Source of the DNA: Candidatus Gemmiger faecavium | Lineage (GTDB): Bacteria > Bacillota > Clostridia > Oscillospirales > Ruminococcaceae | DNA length: 33,063 nt | Assembly (NCBI GenBank): GCA_019114415.1 | Contig: DXFO01000027.1 | Span: 1-33,063, forward strand | Reading direction: 5' to 3' | Part shown: positions 7,409 to 16,159 of the stretch, piece after piece | Numbering within the stretch: the first letter of the stretch is position 1 | Layout of the letters: each line of letters opens with the position of its first letter | Notes under the pieces: generated by a model | Databases searched by the model: none | What the model was told of the DNA's origin: nothing | The model's input: the letters and a program-made list of their open reading frames with translations, nothing else | Position numbers and translations under genes: made by a program

Positions 7409-8884
7409 ATGGTTAGTTTTTTTGTCTGCCTGATGCTGCTGATCGTTGGCTACTTTACATATGGTAAAGTAGTGGACAACACCTTTGGACCAGATGACCG
7501 CGAACCCCCCGCCGTCCGCATTAACGACGGTGTAGATTACGTGGTTCTTCCCCAATGGAAGCTGTTTCTGATCCAGCTGCTCAACATTGCCGGACTGGGC
7601 CCGATTTTCGGTGCCATGCAGGGTGCGCTGTGGGGGCCGGTGGTGTTCCTTTGGATCACCTTCGGCACCATTTTTGCAGGCGGTGTGCATGACTACTTCT
7701 CCGGTATGATGAGCGAGCGTGAGGATGGTGCTTCCGTCGCCGAGATCACCGGTACTTACCTTGGCAACACCATGAAGAACATCATGCGTGTTTTCTCGGT
7801 CGTGCTGCTGATCATGGTGGGCACCGTGTTTGCGGTGGGACCTGCCGGTCTGATCGTCACGCTGTTCAAAAATGCCGGTATGTCGGGCGTTGTCACCACC
7901 ACGCTGTTCTGGCTGATCATCATCCTGATCTATTACTTTATCGCAACCTTTATTCCCATTGACGCGGTGATCGGCAAGGTCTATCCGCTGTTCGGCTTCT
8001 GCCTGCTGGCCATGGCAGTGGGCGTTGCGTTTGGCGTCGTCACCAACCCCAATTATGTCATCCCTGAGATCTGGGATCACCTGTACAACATGCATCCTTC
8101 CGGAACTCCCATCTGGAGCTTCATGTTCATCACGGTCGCATGCGGCGCGATCTCCGGGTTCCACTCCACCCAGTCTCCGCTGATGGCTCGCTGCATGAAG
8201 AGCGAGAAACAGGGACACTTTGTGTTCTACGGCGCCATGGTCTGTGAGGGCGTTATCGCTCTGATTTGGGCGGCGGCCGGCTGCTCCATCTACGAAGTCA
8301 CCGGCGGCCTGAACACCGGGCTCTCTGAGATCCTGGCCGACGGTCAGTCCGCGGCCATCTATGATGTCTGCGTCAAGACCATGGGCAGTGTCGGCGTCGT
8401 GCTGGCCATGCTGGGCGTCATTGCCTGCCCCATCACCTCCGGCGATACGGCCTTCCGTTCGGCTCGTCTGACCCTGGCTGACTCGCTGAAAATGGATCAG
8501 AACCACTGGACCAACCGTCTCAAACTCTGCATCCCTGTTCTGGGCGTCGGCTCCATCCTGGGCATCGGCAATGCCCTGGGTGTCATCGACTACACGGTGA
8601 TCTGGCGTTACTTCAGCTGGACCAACCAGACGCTGGCCATGATCGTTCTGTGGGCGGCTTCCATGTACCTCTTCCGCAACAAGAAGAACTACTGGATCAC
8701 TGCAGTGCCCGCCACTTTCATGACGGCAGTTTCCATCACCTACTTCTGCATGGCGCCGGAGTGCCTGGGTGCGTTCGGCATCGGTGCGGTGGTTGCGTAT
8801 CCCGCCGGTATCGTTGTGGCGATCCTGTTCCTGGGACTGTTCCTGCGCGCTACCAAAAAGCCTGCTCCTGCCGCGGGCAAGTGA
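7409..8884 (+). CDS. cstA: CstA-family carbon starvation / pyruvate-type transporter
   Basis: 491 residues from ATG 7409 behind a strong AAGGAGG (7394-7400). Motifs are typical of CstA/BtsT: GKVVDNTFGPDDREPPAVRI at residues 20-40, QLLNIAGLGPIFGAMQGALWGP, GGVHDYFSGMMSEREDGASV, ISGFHSTQSPLMARCMKSE, CPITSGDTAFRSARL. About 13 hydrophobic helices are present. The family is a set of inner-membrane symporters linked to uptake of pyruvate or peptides when preferred carbon is scarce. At about 490 residues it is the short Firmicutes form, lacking the C-terminal extension of the 700-residue enterobacterial proteins. No LytS/LytTR two-component regulator sits nearby, as is common for this family elsewhere. 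Strong codon bias suggests high expression. Confidence 0.93.
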   Translation: MVSFFVCLMLLIVGYFTYGKVVDNTFGPDDREPPAVRINDGVDYVVLPQWKLFLIQLLNIAGLGPIFGAMQGALWGPVVFLWITFGTIFAGGVHDYFSGMMSEREDGASVAEITGTYLGNTMKNIMRVFSVVLLIMVGTVFAVGPAGLIVTLFKNAGMSGVVTTTLFWLIIILIYYFIATFIPIDAVIGKVYPLFGFCLLAMAVGVAFGVVTNPNYVIPEIWDHLYNMHPSGTPIWSFMFITVACGAISGFHSTQSPLMARCMKSEKQGHFVFYGAMVCEGVIALIWAAAGCSIYEVTGGLNTGLSEILADGQSAAIYDVCVKTMGSVGVVLAMLGVIACPITSGDTAFRSARLTLADSLKMDQNHWTNRLKLCIPVLGVGSILGIGNALGVIDYTVIWRYFSWTNQTLAMIVLWAASMYLFRNKKNYWITAVPATFMTAVSITYFCMAPECLGAFGIGAVVAYPAGIVVAILFLGLFLRATKKPAPAAGK

Positions 8885-8928
8885 TTCTGGGGAAAACCCA
8901 TACAGACACACTGATTTTTCTCAGTCTG

Positions 8929-8960
8929 CACGGGGCCGTTGCAATGCAGCGGCCCCTGTG
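8929..8960. other. GC-rich stem-loop downstream of cstA
   Basis: CACGGGGCCG (8929-8938) pairs with CGGCCCC-T-GTG (8950-8960) with one bulged T. No T-run follows on the plus strand, so it is a doubtful terminator and may be a 3'-end stabiliser. It lies 45 bases after the cstA stop. Confidence 0.3.
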
Positions 8961-9025
8961 CTGATTCTGGGACATGGATGCCGGCTCTTTGCATGGTATC
9001 CCATTCCATCGGGAGGAAACCGGAA

Positions 9026-10033
9026 ATGTATCTCAAACCCAAATGCCTGAGCAATGCAAGCCTTGAGGCAGAAACTCTCAGGGCGGACAAAAAATCCTGC
9101 AAACGGTACGGCCCCTGCGGTGTCGGCCAAAAGGCGCTGTACCTTAATAATATCGTGTTGGATCGCTGCTATTATATCCCGCTTGACAGTGTGCAGCGCG
9201 TGTACAAGCGCGTGGCCATGAGCAAGGGCGGTTATACGGGCAAGGGCATTTTCGGTTCCATTCCATACCTGGTCGTGGAGTTCGACGGCGACAAGCAGCG
9301 GCAGTTCACCTTCAAATATGAAGAGGACGTGGACCGTATGCTTGACCGCATTGCGGCGATACGGCCCGACCTGAAACGCATGAGCGAAGCCGCCGAACAG
9401 AAACTTCTCCAACGTGCGGCCGAACGTGCGGCCAGGGTCTTGCCCAGGCTGTCAGACAAGGCAGACCGCAGCATTCACCGCCTGCAGGCCGCTGCGGACT
9501 ATCTGAATAAAAAGCCTGAACTGGCAGGGGAGCTCAGTGCCGCCGCCCGGCGCAAAAGAGCACTGCTCATCAGCAAACCCGCTTACCGGTGGGTTGCCTT
9601 GGCGATCACGCTGCTGGGGGCTGCGGCGTTTGTGTATGGCATTTACTCCCTGACCAGACAGGACGGCTTTGCCATCTATTTCACCTTGTTCGGACTGGCA
9701 GCGATTTTCCTGTTTTCAGGCGTCAGCGTGCTGCCCACTGCCCGTAATAACCGCAAGGCCATCCTGGAACGCGCCGACCGTGCCGAATCCTCCATGCAGA
9801 CCTATTTGGACGGGTTTGCTGATTTCCCGGTCCCCGCACGGTATGCCCATCCGGTGGTTCTGACCCGTATGGAGCGTGTGATCCGGGAAGGCCGGGCTGA
9901 AGATGCTCCGCAGGCCCTTGAAGTGGTGAAAGCCGATCTCAGGGCGCTCAATGCCGATGTCCAGGTCGAGCAGGATGAATACGATGAGGTCGTGGACATC
10001 AAGGCAATGTTTTTGAATCATGAATATGCCTGA
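9026..10033 (+). CDS. Membrane protein of unknown function with two central helices
   Basis: 335 residues from ATG 9026 with GGGAGGAAA at 9011-9019. I do not recognise the family. Residues 30-115 are a beta-rich soluble part (ALYLNNIVLDRCYYIPLDSV, then IPYLVVEFDGDK and QFTFKYEEDVDRML) that resembles small PH-like folds. Residues 115-190 are helical and basic. Two membrane segments follow at about 193-215 (WVALAITLLGAAAFVYGIYSL) and 222-242. Residues 250-335 are soluble and helical, ending in a conserved-looking acidic DEYDEVVDIKAMF. Both soluble parts would face the cytoplasm. It stands alone between cstA and recQ, with its own terminator. Confidence 0.75.
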   Translation: MYLKPKCLSNASLEAETLRADKKSCKRYGPCGVGQKALYLNNIVLDRCYYIPLDSVQRVYKRVAMSKGGYTGKGIFGSIPYLVVEFDGDKQRQFTFKYEEDVDRMLDRIAAIRPDLKRMSEAAEQKLLQRAAERAARVLPRLSDKADRSIHRLQAAADYLNKKPELAGELSAAARRKRALLISKPAYRWVALAITLLGAAAFVYGIYSLTRQDGFAIYFTLFGLAAIFLFSGVSVLPTARNNRKAILERADRAESSMQTYLDGFADFPVPARYAHPVVLTRMERVIREGRAEDAPQALEVVKADLRALNADVQVEQDEYDEVVDIKAMFLNHEYA

Positions 10034-10072
10034 TACCTTCGGGAACCATATCCCGGAAGTTGTCAGGCGACG

Positions 10073-10115
10073 AAACGGACGCAGGAAAATGACAGAGTTT
10101 CCGGCGTCCGTTTTT
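10073..10115 (+). terminator. Intrinsic terminator after the unknown membrane protein
   Basis: AAACGGACGC-A-GGAAA (10073-10088) pairs with TTTCC-G-GCGTCCGTTT (10098-10113), and the stem runs into TTTTT (to 10115). A smaller imperfect hairpin overlaps the stop codon just before it (about 10029-10065). Confidence 0.85.
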
Positions 10116-10171
10116 CGTTGCTCCAAGGTCGTTTCCCAACAGAATCAGATGTGGTCGTTCCCGCAAAATGC

Positions 10172-10200
10172 TTGACGATGGCGGGCGCATTGCGTACACT
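10172..10200 (+). promoter_or_regulatory. Sigma-A promoter of recQ
   Basis: TTGACG (10172-10177), a 17-base spacer and TACACT (10195-10200) lie 65 bases before the recQ ATG. Confidence 0.6.
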
Positions 10201-10265
10201 ATCCATTGCGGAAGCGTTTGAAAGTCAAACCCCACGCGCCAATTCAACAACAGGAAATGAAATAA

Positions 10266-12137
10266 ATGGACCAATACGGTGTTTTGAAACAATATTTCGG
10301 GCATGATGAGTTCCGGCCCGGACAAAAACAGCTGATTGATGCGCTGCTGTCGGGACGGGATGTTCTGGGCGTCATGCCCACAGGAGCGGGAAAATCTGTC
10401 TGCTATCAGGTCCCCGCGCTGCTGATGCCCGGTATGACCCTGGTGATCTCTCCGCTGATCTCGCTGATGAAAGACCAGGTCGCGGCGCTGGAGGAATCCG
10501 GCGTCCCCGCAGCCTGCCTGAATTCCTCACTGCAGGAAGAGCAATACAATGCAGTTCTGCGAAATGCCATCAACGGAGAATATAAGATTTTATATGTGGC
10601 CCCCGAGCGCTTGTCCACGGCCGGCTTTTCCTACCTGACCCGGAATGCACAGATCTCTTTTGTGGCAGTGGATGAAGCCCACTGTGTCTCGCAATGGGGA
10701 CAGGATTTCCGCCCCAGCTACCTGAAAATCGCCGAATTTATTTCCTCGCTGCCGGTACGTCCCGTTGTGGGGGCCTTCACGGCCACTGCCACAGCACAGG
10801 TCAAACAGGATGTGGCGCAGCTGCTTGGGCTGCAAGACCCTTTTTCCATAACCACCGGGTTTGACCGGCCCAACCTCTATTTTGGAGTGGCAAGGCCTCG
10901 GGATAAGGAACGGTATATCGAGGAGTACGTTCTCGACCATCCCGGCAAAAGCGGCATTGTCTACTGTGCCACCCGACGCACGGTGGAGGCAGTCTGCCGT
11001 CAGCTGCGGTCGGTGGGAATTTCCGCGACCCGTTACCATGCGGGACTGGAAGCGGAGGAACGGGAGAAAAATCAGGAGGACTTCGTCTACGACAAATGCC
11101 GGGTCATGGTGGCGACCAACGCCTTTGGCATGGGTATCGATAAATCCAACGTCAGCTACGTGCTGCATTACAACATGCCCAAAAACCTGGAAAGCTACTA
11201 TCAGGAGGCAGGGCGCGCCGGGCGTGACGGCGAACCGGCCGAGTGCATCCTGCTGTTTTCTCTGGGCGACATCCAGACGGCTCAGTATTTCATCCGCAAT
11301 ACCCAGGACAATGACGAACTGACGCCCGAACAGAGGGCCGAGGTAGAACGCCGGGACCTGCAGCGGCTGGATGCCATGGTGACCTACTGCAAAACGACCC
11401 GCTGCCTGCGGAGCGTCATGTTGGAATATTTCGGTGAGCAGATGACGGAACGGTGCGGCAACTGCAGCAACTGCAACAGTGAAATGGTTGAGACGGACAT
11501 CACCACCGAAGCCCAGAAGATCCTGTCCGGTGTGGCCCGGGTAGAAAAACGCTGGCCCGGCGGCCTGGGCGAGGTAGCAGTGGTGCAGATGCTTCGCGGC
11601 TCCCGGGACCAGAATACGCTGAAAAGGGGACTGGACAGTCTGCCCACCTACGGCATTTTGAAAGAGGTTCCCCAGCAGCGGCTGCGGCAGTATTTTGACG
11701 CACTGGAAGAACAGGGATACCTGATCAATACCAAGGGCGAATACCCGGTTTTGCATCTCGGGGCCAAGGCAGTGGAAGTGCTGTTTCACGGCCAGAGCGT
11801 GACTATGACCGAGCGCCGTGCTCCGGGCAGCCGCGAAGAACAGGCAGGCCGCCGTCAGAGCGGCAAAAAGCGTTCGGAACGGGCAGCGGCTTTGCCGGAT
11901 GAGGGCTTGATGGGCATTCTCAAAGCGGAACGCTCCCGTCTGGCACAAAAGAACAAAGTTCCAGCCTACATTATATTCAATAACCTGACGCTGGACGCCA
12001 TGGCACAAAAGAAACCGCGCACCATGGGGGATTTCATGCGCCTGCCGGGTGTGGGCGATGCCAAAGCCCACAAATATGGCAAGGACTTTTTGAAATGTAT
12101 CGCCCAGTATTGTGCCGAGCATCCCGACGAAGAGTAA
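10266..12137 (+). CDS. recQ: ATP-dependent DNA helicase RecQ
   Basis: 623 residues from ATG 10266 (AACAGGAAA about ten bases upstream). Domains in order: superfamily 2 helicase with Walker A TGAGKS (39-44), DEAH at 136-139 followed by the RecQ aromatic loop VSQWGQDFRPSY, and FTATATAQV; second helicase lobe with ATNAFGMGIDKSNVSYVLHYN and QEAGRAGRDGEP; zinc-binding cysteines in CLRSVMLEYFGEQ then CGNCSNC; a winged-helix RQC region; and an HRDC domain at about 550-618 (YIIFNNLTLDAMA, RLPGVGDAKAHKYG). It unwinds forked and recombination intermediates 3' to 5' in repair. The length matches bacterial RecQ of 600-plus residues. It appears to be a single-gene unit. Confidence 0.96.
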   Translation: MDQYGVLKQYFGHDEFRPGQKQLIDALLSGRDVLGVMPTGAGKSVCYQVPALLMPGMTLVISPLISLMKDQVAALEESGVPAACLNSSLQEEQYNAVLRNAINGEYKILYVAPERLSTAGFSYLTRNAQISFVAVDEAHCVSQWGQDFRPSYLKIAEFISSLPVRPVVGAFTATATAQVKQDVAQLLGLQDPFSITTGFDRPNLYFGVARPRDKERYIEEYVLDHPGKSGIVYCATRRTVEAVCRQLRSVGISATRYHAGLEAEEREKNQEDFVYDKCRVMVATNAFGMGIDKSNVSYVLHYNMPKNLESYYQEAGRAGRDGEPAECILLFSLGDIQTAQYFIRNTQDNDELTPEQRAEVERRDLQRLDAMVTYCKTTRCLRSVMLEYFGEQMTERCGNCSNCNSEMVETDITTEAQKILSGVARVEKRWPGGLGEVAVVQMLRGSRDQNTLKRGLDSLPTYGILKEVPQQRLRQYFDALEEQGYLINTKGEYPVLHLGAKAVEVLFHGQSVTMTERRAPGSREEQAGRRQSGKKRSERAAALPDEGLMGILKAERSRLAQKNKVPAYIIFNNLTLDAMAQKKPRTMGDFMRLPGVGDAKAHKYGKDFLKCIAQYCAEHPDEE

Positions 12138-12283
12138 GACCGGTAAAATGTGAACCCTCTTTTCTTGCAAAAGATCCGGAGCAGGCAGAAAATATTTTTA
12201 TGATCTGTGAAAGGATTGGCCCTCACTGATCGTATTCAGGGTGAAGAGACAAAAACCAACCCTGATGATCTGGAGGGATCTTG

Positions 12284-12604
12284 ATGAAAAGAATTGTATT
12301 GAGTATTCTTGCAGCCGGAATGATTTTGTCCATTGGTTCGGTAACGGCGTTTGCCGCAGGGATGCATAATGGATATGCCGGCGGGTTCTGCCGGGGAAGC
12401 GGCGTCTGCCAGAATCATGTGGACCTGGACTGCGACGGTTTTTGCGATGACTGTGCGTATGTTTGCGTGGAAGGCTGCGGCAGCTATGCGGATGCCGACG
12501 GCGACGGAGCCTGTGACAACCGCACGGCAGGTGCCTGTGCGGGGCATCATAATTGCGGCGGGGAAGGATGCAGAGAAACAAGATGCGGAGCGAACAGGAG
12601 ATAA
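12284..12604 (+). CDS. Small exported cysteine-rich protein with Asp-rich loops
   Basis: 106 residues from ATG 12284 with GGAGGGA at 12272-12278. Residues 1-25 are a clear signal peptide (MKRIVLSILAAGMILS, cleavage likely after AFA). The mature part of about 80 residues has twelve cysteines and two Asp-rich loops, DLDCDGFCDD and DADGDGACDN, that look like calcium-binding DxDxDG loops. I recognise the general type from gut Clostridia but know no function. The gene overlaps the following sigma factor gene by about 20 bases, so it is in the same operon and probably linked to what the sigma system senses. The leader contains an imperfect inverted repeat (about 12227-12242 with 12259-12269). Possible roles are metal binding or surface attachment. 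Confidence 0.8.
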   Translation: MKRIVLSILAAGMILSIGSVTAFAAGMHNGYAGGFCRGSGVCQNHVDLDCDGFCDDCAYVCVEGCGSYADADGDGACDNRTAGACAGHHNCGGEGCRETRCGANRR

Positions 12605-13065
12605 ACAGAGCCGTTGACCGATATGCCGACACGGTCCGGCGGCTTTGCATGATCCATCTGAAAAGCTATGCGGATACCGAGGACATATTTCAGACGGTGT
12701 TTTTGAAATATGCCCTTAGTTCCGTGCAGTTTGAAAGTGATGAGCATGAAAAGGCCTGGGTCATCCGTGTCACCCTCAATGCCTGCAAAGACCTGCTCAA
12801 AAGCTTTTTCCGCAGCCGGACGACCTCGCTGGAAACGCTGATCGACCAGCCGGCGCCGATGGCATCAGAACACCGGGAGGTGCTGGAGGCCGTACTGTCC
12901 CTGCCGGCGAAAAACAGGGAAGTCATATATCTGCACTATTATGAAGGATATTCCGCGCCGGAGATCGGGGAAATTTTGGGCAGGAACGTAAACACGGTCT
13001 ATACGCTCCTGGCGCGATCCAGACAGATGCTTCGGGAAAAGCTGGGAGGTGAGGCCGATGCGTGA
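12583..13065 (+). CDS. ECF-type RNA polymerase sigma factor
   Basis: 160 residues from ATG 12583; ATG 12568 is an in-frame alternative but its purine-rich stretch is too close. Region 2 spans about residues 5-70 (YADTVRRLCMIHLKSYADTEDIFQTVFLKY, with the -10 recognition part EKAWVIRVTLNACKDLLKS). Region 4 spans about 100-153 (VLSLPAKNREVIYLHYYEGYSAPEIGEIL, then NTVYTLLARSRQMLREKL). It would direct RNA polymerase to a small regulon, usually including its own operon. The start lies inside the preceding gene and the end overlaps the next by eight bases, implying translational coupling across all three. Confidence 0.93.
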   Translation: MRSEQEINRAVDRYADTVRRLCMIHLKSYADTEDIFQTVFLKYALSSVQFESDEHEKAWVIRVTLNACKDLLKSFFRSRTTSLETLIDQPAPMASEHREVLEAVLSLPAKNREVIYLHYYEGYSAPEIGEILGRNVNTVYTLLARSRQMLREKLGGEADA

Positions 13066-13849
13066 CAAAATTGTACAGGCGTTTGATCAGGTTCATGCGG
13101 AGGACTCTCTCAAACAAGCCACCAAAGCTTATCTGAGCGAGCAGCTTGCAGCAGGAACGCGAAAGCAAATTCCATGGGGGCTGCGCCTGGTCCCGGTGGC
13201 CGCCTGCCTGGCTCTGATGTTTTTTGGGGGTGGATGGCTCTATTTTACCCCCACACTGGAGATCAGCATCGACATCAACCCTTCCATTGAGCTGGGGGTA
13301 AACCGGTTTGACCGGGTGGTGTCTGCGACAGGGTATAACGAGGACGGCCAGGCGCTTCTGGATTCTCTTTCCCTGGAACATTTGAATTATAACGATGCAG
13401 TGGAGCTTATCATCAACAGTGAAGAGGTTTCGGCGCTTTTGTCGGGCGACGGTGTTATGACCATCGGCGTCATTGGCCCGGATGGTGAACAGACCACCCG
13501 AGTACTTTCGGATATGGAAGCCTGTACCTCTCAGTCAGAAAACATGCACTGCTACCATGCCGATAACGATATGGCCGACGAGGCGCATGAAGTTGGCCTT
13601 TCCTGCGGCAAGTACCGGGCTTTCGTCAGGCTGCAGTCCCTGGACCCCTCTGTCACGGCGGAGGAAGCTGCGAATATGACCATGCGCGAGATCTGGGACC
13701 GGATCGAAGCGCTGACTCAGGCTACGGGGGAAAGCGCGGCCCCCCAGACGAGCACCGAGGCAGAGCAGGAAAGCGGTTGGAGCCACGACGGGCAGCATCA
13801 TGAGGAAGAGCATGAGAGCGGCTATCGCCATGGCTGGGCGGATGACTGA
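13058..13849 (+). CDS. RsgI-like transmembrane anti-sigma factor
   Basis: 263 residues from ATG 13058, with GGGAGGTGAGG just upstream and an 8-base overlap with the sigma gene. Residues 1-40 are a helical cytoplasmic segment likely to hold the sigma factor. Residues 45-65 are the single membrane helix (LRLVPVAACLALMFFGGGW). Outside is a conserved RsgI-type segment: ISIDINPSIELGVNRFDRVV at about 74-93, followed by VSATGYNEDGQ. Residues 95-215 continue the sensor domain. The C-terminal 30 residues are rich in His and Glu (HDGQHHEEEHESGYRHGW), suggesting metal binding. Clostridial RsgI proteins sense polysaccharides through a C-terminal binding module; that is missing here, so the signal probably differs. 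Confidence 0.85.
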   Translation: MRDKIVQAFDQVHAEDSLKQATKAYLSEQLAAGTRKQIPWGLRLVPVAACLALMFFGGGWLYFTPTLEISIDINPSIELGVNRFDRVVSATGYNEDGQALLDSLSLEHLNYNDAVELIINSEEVSALLSGDGVMTIGVIGPDGEQTTRVLSDMEACTSQSENMHCYHADNDMADEAHEVGLSCGKYRAFVRLQSLDPSVTAEEAANMTMREIWDRIEALTQATGESAAPQTSTEAEQESGWSHDGQHHEEEHESGYRHGWADD

Positions 13850-13910
13850 AACCTCCGGAGCTGGTGCCGGCCCTGGTCATTTGAACAGAATACGTTGAGC
13901 GGTCTTTCCG

Positions 13911-13953
13911 GCGGCGGGATTCCTTTTTTACGGAATCCTGCCGCTTTTGTTTT
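13911..13953 (+). terminator. Intrinsic terminator of the sigma operon
   Basis: A 13-bp stem with one G-T pair (13911-13923 with 13932-13944) is followed by TTTTGTTTT. Confidence 0.9.
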
Positions 13954-14030
13954 GAACCAAGGGATGAAAACGGAATAGAAATGCCGCAAACCTCAAAAAA
14001 ATCAAGCGCTGACACGATGAATGGGGTTGT

Positions 14031-14059
14031 TTGCATATGGCGGGATAACATGGTAAGAT
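14031..14059 (+). promoter_or_regulatory. Likely promoter of the siroheme/ABC importer operon
   Basis: TTGCAT (14031-14036), a 17-base spacer and TAAGAT (14054-14059) lie about 50 bases before the first gene. No cobalamin riboswitch is recognisable in the short leader. Confidence 0.5.
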
Positions 14060-14110
14060 AGTACCGCATATAAAATGGACAAAAAGCGCGGCTGAGGAGG
14101 GAGAGAGAAG

Positions 14111-14719
14111 ATGGCCTGGTTTCCAATCATGATCGAACTGGAAGGCCGTCCCTGCCTGGTTGCAGGCGGCGGCGCGGCTGCACTGCGCAAGGCATCGGCC
14201 CTGCTGGATGCCGGGGCAGATGTGACGATGATCTCTCCAAGGTTCGACGATAAAGCAAAGATACTGCCGGTCCGCCGGATTTCCCGGCCTGTTGAGCCGC
14301 AGGATGTACAGGACATGGTGCTGGTGGTGGATGCCACCGGTGATGCCGATGCCGCCTGTGCTTTGCGGCAGGCTTGCCGCAAGGCGCGCATCCTGTTTAA
14401 CTGTGCGGCATACCCGGAACAGGGGGACGTGGCCTTTTCGGCGGTACTTCGCCGGGGAGACCTGGTGGCGGGGTTTGCCACCACGGGGACAAGCCCTGCT
14501 GCTGCGGCCTGGCTGCGCGACCGGACAGAGGAACTTCTGCCGGAACGGTTTGAGGAAATTCTGGCCCAGATGGAATCCCTGCGCGTACAGGCAAAAGAAA
14601 GTATGCCGCATCAGCATGACCGCGCACGGTTTCTGCACACCTGCCTGGACGAGGCATTGCGCAGGGGCCGGCCGCTTTCCGATGATGAAATCAGCGAGAT
14701 CGAGAGGAGGGAAAGATAA
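14111..14719 (+). CDS. Precorrin-2 dehydrogenase (siroheme synthase N-terminal type)
   Basis: 202 residues from ATG 14111 behind GAGGAGGGAGAG. The N-terminus MAWFPIMIELEGRPCLVAGGGAAALRKASALL is the NAD-binding Rossmann start of Met8/CysG-N enzymes (GGGAAALRK). LFNCAAYPEQGDVAFSAVLRRGDL matches the conserved substrate-site region, and ATTGTSPAAAAWLRDR follows. The enzyme oxidises precorrin-2 to sirohydrochlorin; some members also insert iron. Residues 150-202 form the helical C-terminal part. The stop codon touches the next gene's ATG. It is the first gene of a five-gene operon. Confidence 0.92.
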   Translation: MAWFPIMIELEGRPCLVAGGGAAALRKASALLDAGADVTMISPRFDDKAKILPVRRISRPVEPQDVQDMVLVVDATGDADAACALRQACRKARILFNCAAYPEQGDVAFSAVLRRGDLVAGFATTGTSPAAAAWLRDRTEELLPERFEEILAQMESLRVQAKESMPHQHDRARFLHTCLDEALRRGRPLSDDEISEIERRER

Positions 14720-16159
14720 ATGCCGGGAAAAGTATATCTGGTCGGTGCGGGCTGTGGTGCCTCCGATCTCATTACCCTGCGGGGACAGCGGGTACTAGCT
14801 GCGGCGGATGTGGTGGTCTACGATGCTCTGATGGACCCTGACCTTTTACAGATGGCCCGTCCTGACGCGGAAAAAATCCCTGCCGGCAAGCGCAGCGGAC
14901 ATCACAGTATGCCCCAGGCGGAAATCAACGCCCTCCTGGTCGATCTGGCCCGGCAGGGCAAAACGGTCTGCCGTCTCAAAGGCGGAGACCCCTTTGTATT
15001 TGGCCGCGGCGGGGAGGAAGCCGAGTCCCTGTATGCTGCGGGCATTCCCTGTGAGGAAATCCCCGGAATCACGTCGGCGGTGGCGATCCCCGCGGCGGCG
15101 GGTATCCCGGTGACTCACCGGGGGCAGAGCCGCAGCTTCCATGTGGTGACTGCCCACACGGCAGCAACGCCCGACGGCCTGCCGGAAAACCTTGAAAAAT
15201 TGGCGGACCTGGACGGCACGCTGGTGTTTTTGATGGGTCTGAAAAATCTGCCGCAGATCGCGGCCCGCCTGCTGAAAGCCGGAAAGCCTGCCGATACTCC
15301 GGCAGCTGTCTGCGGTGTTCGCACCGTGCGCGGCACGCTGGCGGATATTGCCGACCGTGCAGCCGCGGTTCCGCCGCCGGCTGTCATCCTGATCGGAGGC
15401 AGCGCCGGCATGGACCTGGAACTGGGGACGGGATTGCTCCGGGGTGTTACGGTGGGCCTGACCGGGACGCCGGATTTCCGTGCCCGGGCAAGAATGGCTT
15501 TTGCCGCCCAGGGAGCGCAGGTCGTGGATGTGCAGCGCAGCGTTGTTACCCCGTGCTGTACACCGGAGCGGTTTTCACAGGCATTGCAGACTATGCCCGG
15601 CTGGATTGCCTTCACCAGCCCCAACGGCGTCAACCTTTTCTTTTCGCTGGCGGCGCAGGCAAGGATCGACCTGAGACGGTTTGCCCGGACACGTTTTGCA
15701 GCCGTCGGTCCCCGGACCGCGGAGACGCTGGCAGAGCGGGGAATACTGGCGGACCTTGTGCCGCAAAAACATGATACCCGGTCATTGGGAGCGGCCCTTG
15801 CCGCGGCGTGCAGGGGGAGTGACGTACTCCTTGCTTCGGCGCAGGAGTGCAGCCCTGCGCCGCGGCTGGCATTGGAAGGAGCGGGGATTGCCTGCCGGAG
15901 CCTGCCCCTTTACCGTACAGAAACCCTCCCGCCGGAAAAAATTACCGTGGATTACCTGGTCTTTGGCAGTGCCGGTGGGGTGAACGCCTACTTTCAGGCC
16001 GGGGGCCGGGCGCCGACACGGGCGGCAGCCTGCATCGGGCAGGTCACTGCGGCAGCGGCGGAACCGTTTGTCCCTGTTTTGACAGCGCAGGATACCCGGA
16101 TCGAGTCTGTGGTGGAGTCTGTGCTGAACGATTGGACCGAAAAAGGAGAAGAACATTGA
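14720..16159 (+). CDS. cobA-hemD: Uroporphyrinogen-III methyltransferase fused to uroporphyrinogen-III synthase
   Basis: 479 residues, starting directly after the previous stop. Residues 1-240 are the SUMT (CobA) domain: KVYLVGAGCGASDLITLRG (most relatives have GPGD here), VVYDALM, CRLKGGDPFVFGRGGEE and PGITSAVAIPAAAGIPVTHR. Residues 245-475 are HemD: GVTVGLTGTPDFRARA, WIAFTSPNGVNLFF, FAAVGPRTAETLAERG, VLLASAQECSP and DYLVFGSAGGVNAYF. The fusion makes uroporphyrinogen III and methylates it twice to precorrin-2, which the upstream gene oxidises. This fusion is common in Firmicutes. HemA, HemB, HemC and HemL are not in the window. The product could go to siroheme or toward cobalamin. Confidence 0.93.
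   Translation: MPGKVYLVGAGCGASDLITLRGQRVLAAADVVVYDALMDPDLLQMARPDAEKIPAGKRSGHHSMPQAEINALLVDLARQGKTVCRLKGGDPFVFGRGGEEAESLYAAGIPCEEIPGITSAVAIPAAAGIPVTHRGQSRSFHVVTAHTAATPDGLPENLEKLADLDGTLVFLMGLKNLPQIAARLLKAGKPADTPAAVCGVRTVRGTLADIADRAAAVPPPAVILIGGSAGMDLELGTGLLRGVTVGLTGTPDFRARARMAFAAQGAQVVDVQRSVVTPCCTPERFSQALQTMPGWIAFTSPNGVNLFFSLAAQARIDLRRFARTRFAAVGPRTAETLAERGILADLVPQKHDTRSLGAALAAACRGSDVLLASAQECSPAPRLALEGAGIACRSLPLYRTETLPPEKITVDYLVFGSAGGVNAYFQAGGRAPTRAAACIGQVTAAAAEPFVPVLTAQDTRIESVVESVLNDWTEKGEEH

Noticed and set aside
7403..8911. 502-codon minus-strand frame opposite cstA
   Set aside because: The composition (His, Asp, Gln) is that of an antisense shadow. CstA on the plus strand is certain.
13950..14110. 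Cobalamin riboswitch ahead of the siroheme/importer operon
   Set aside because: The gap is too short and no B12-box-like sequence is present.
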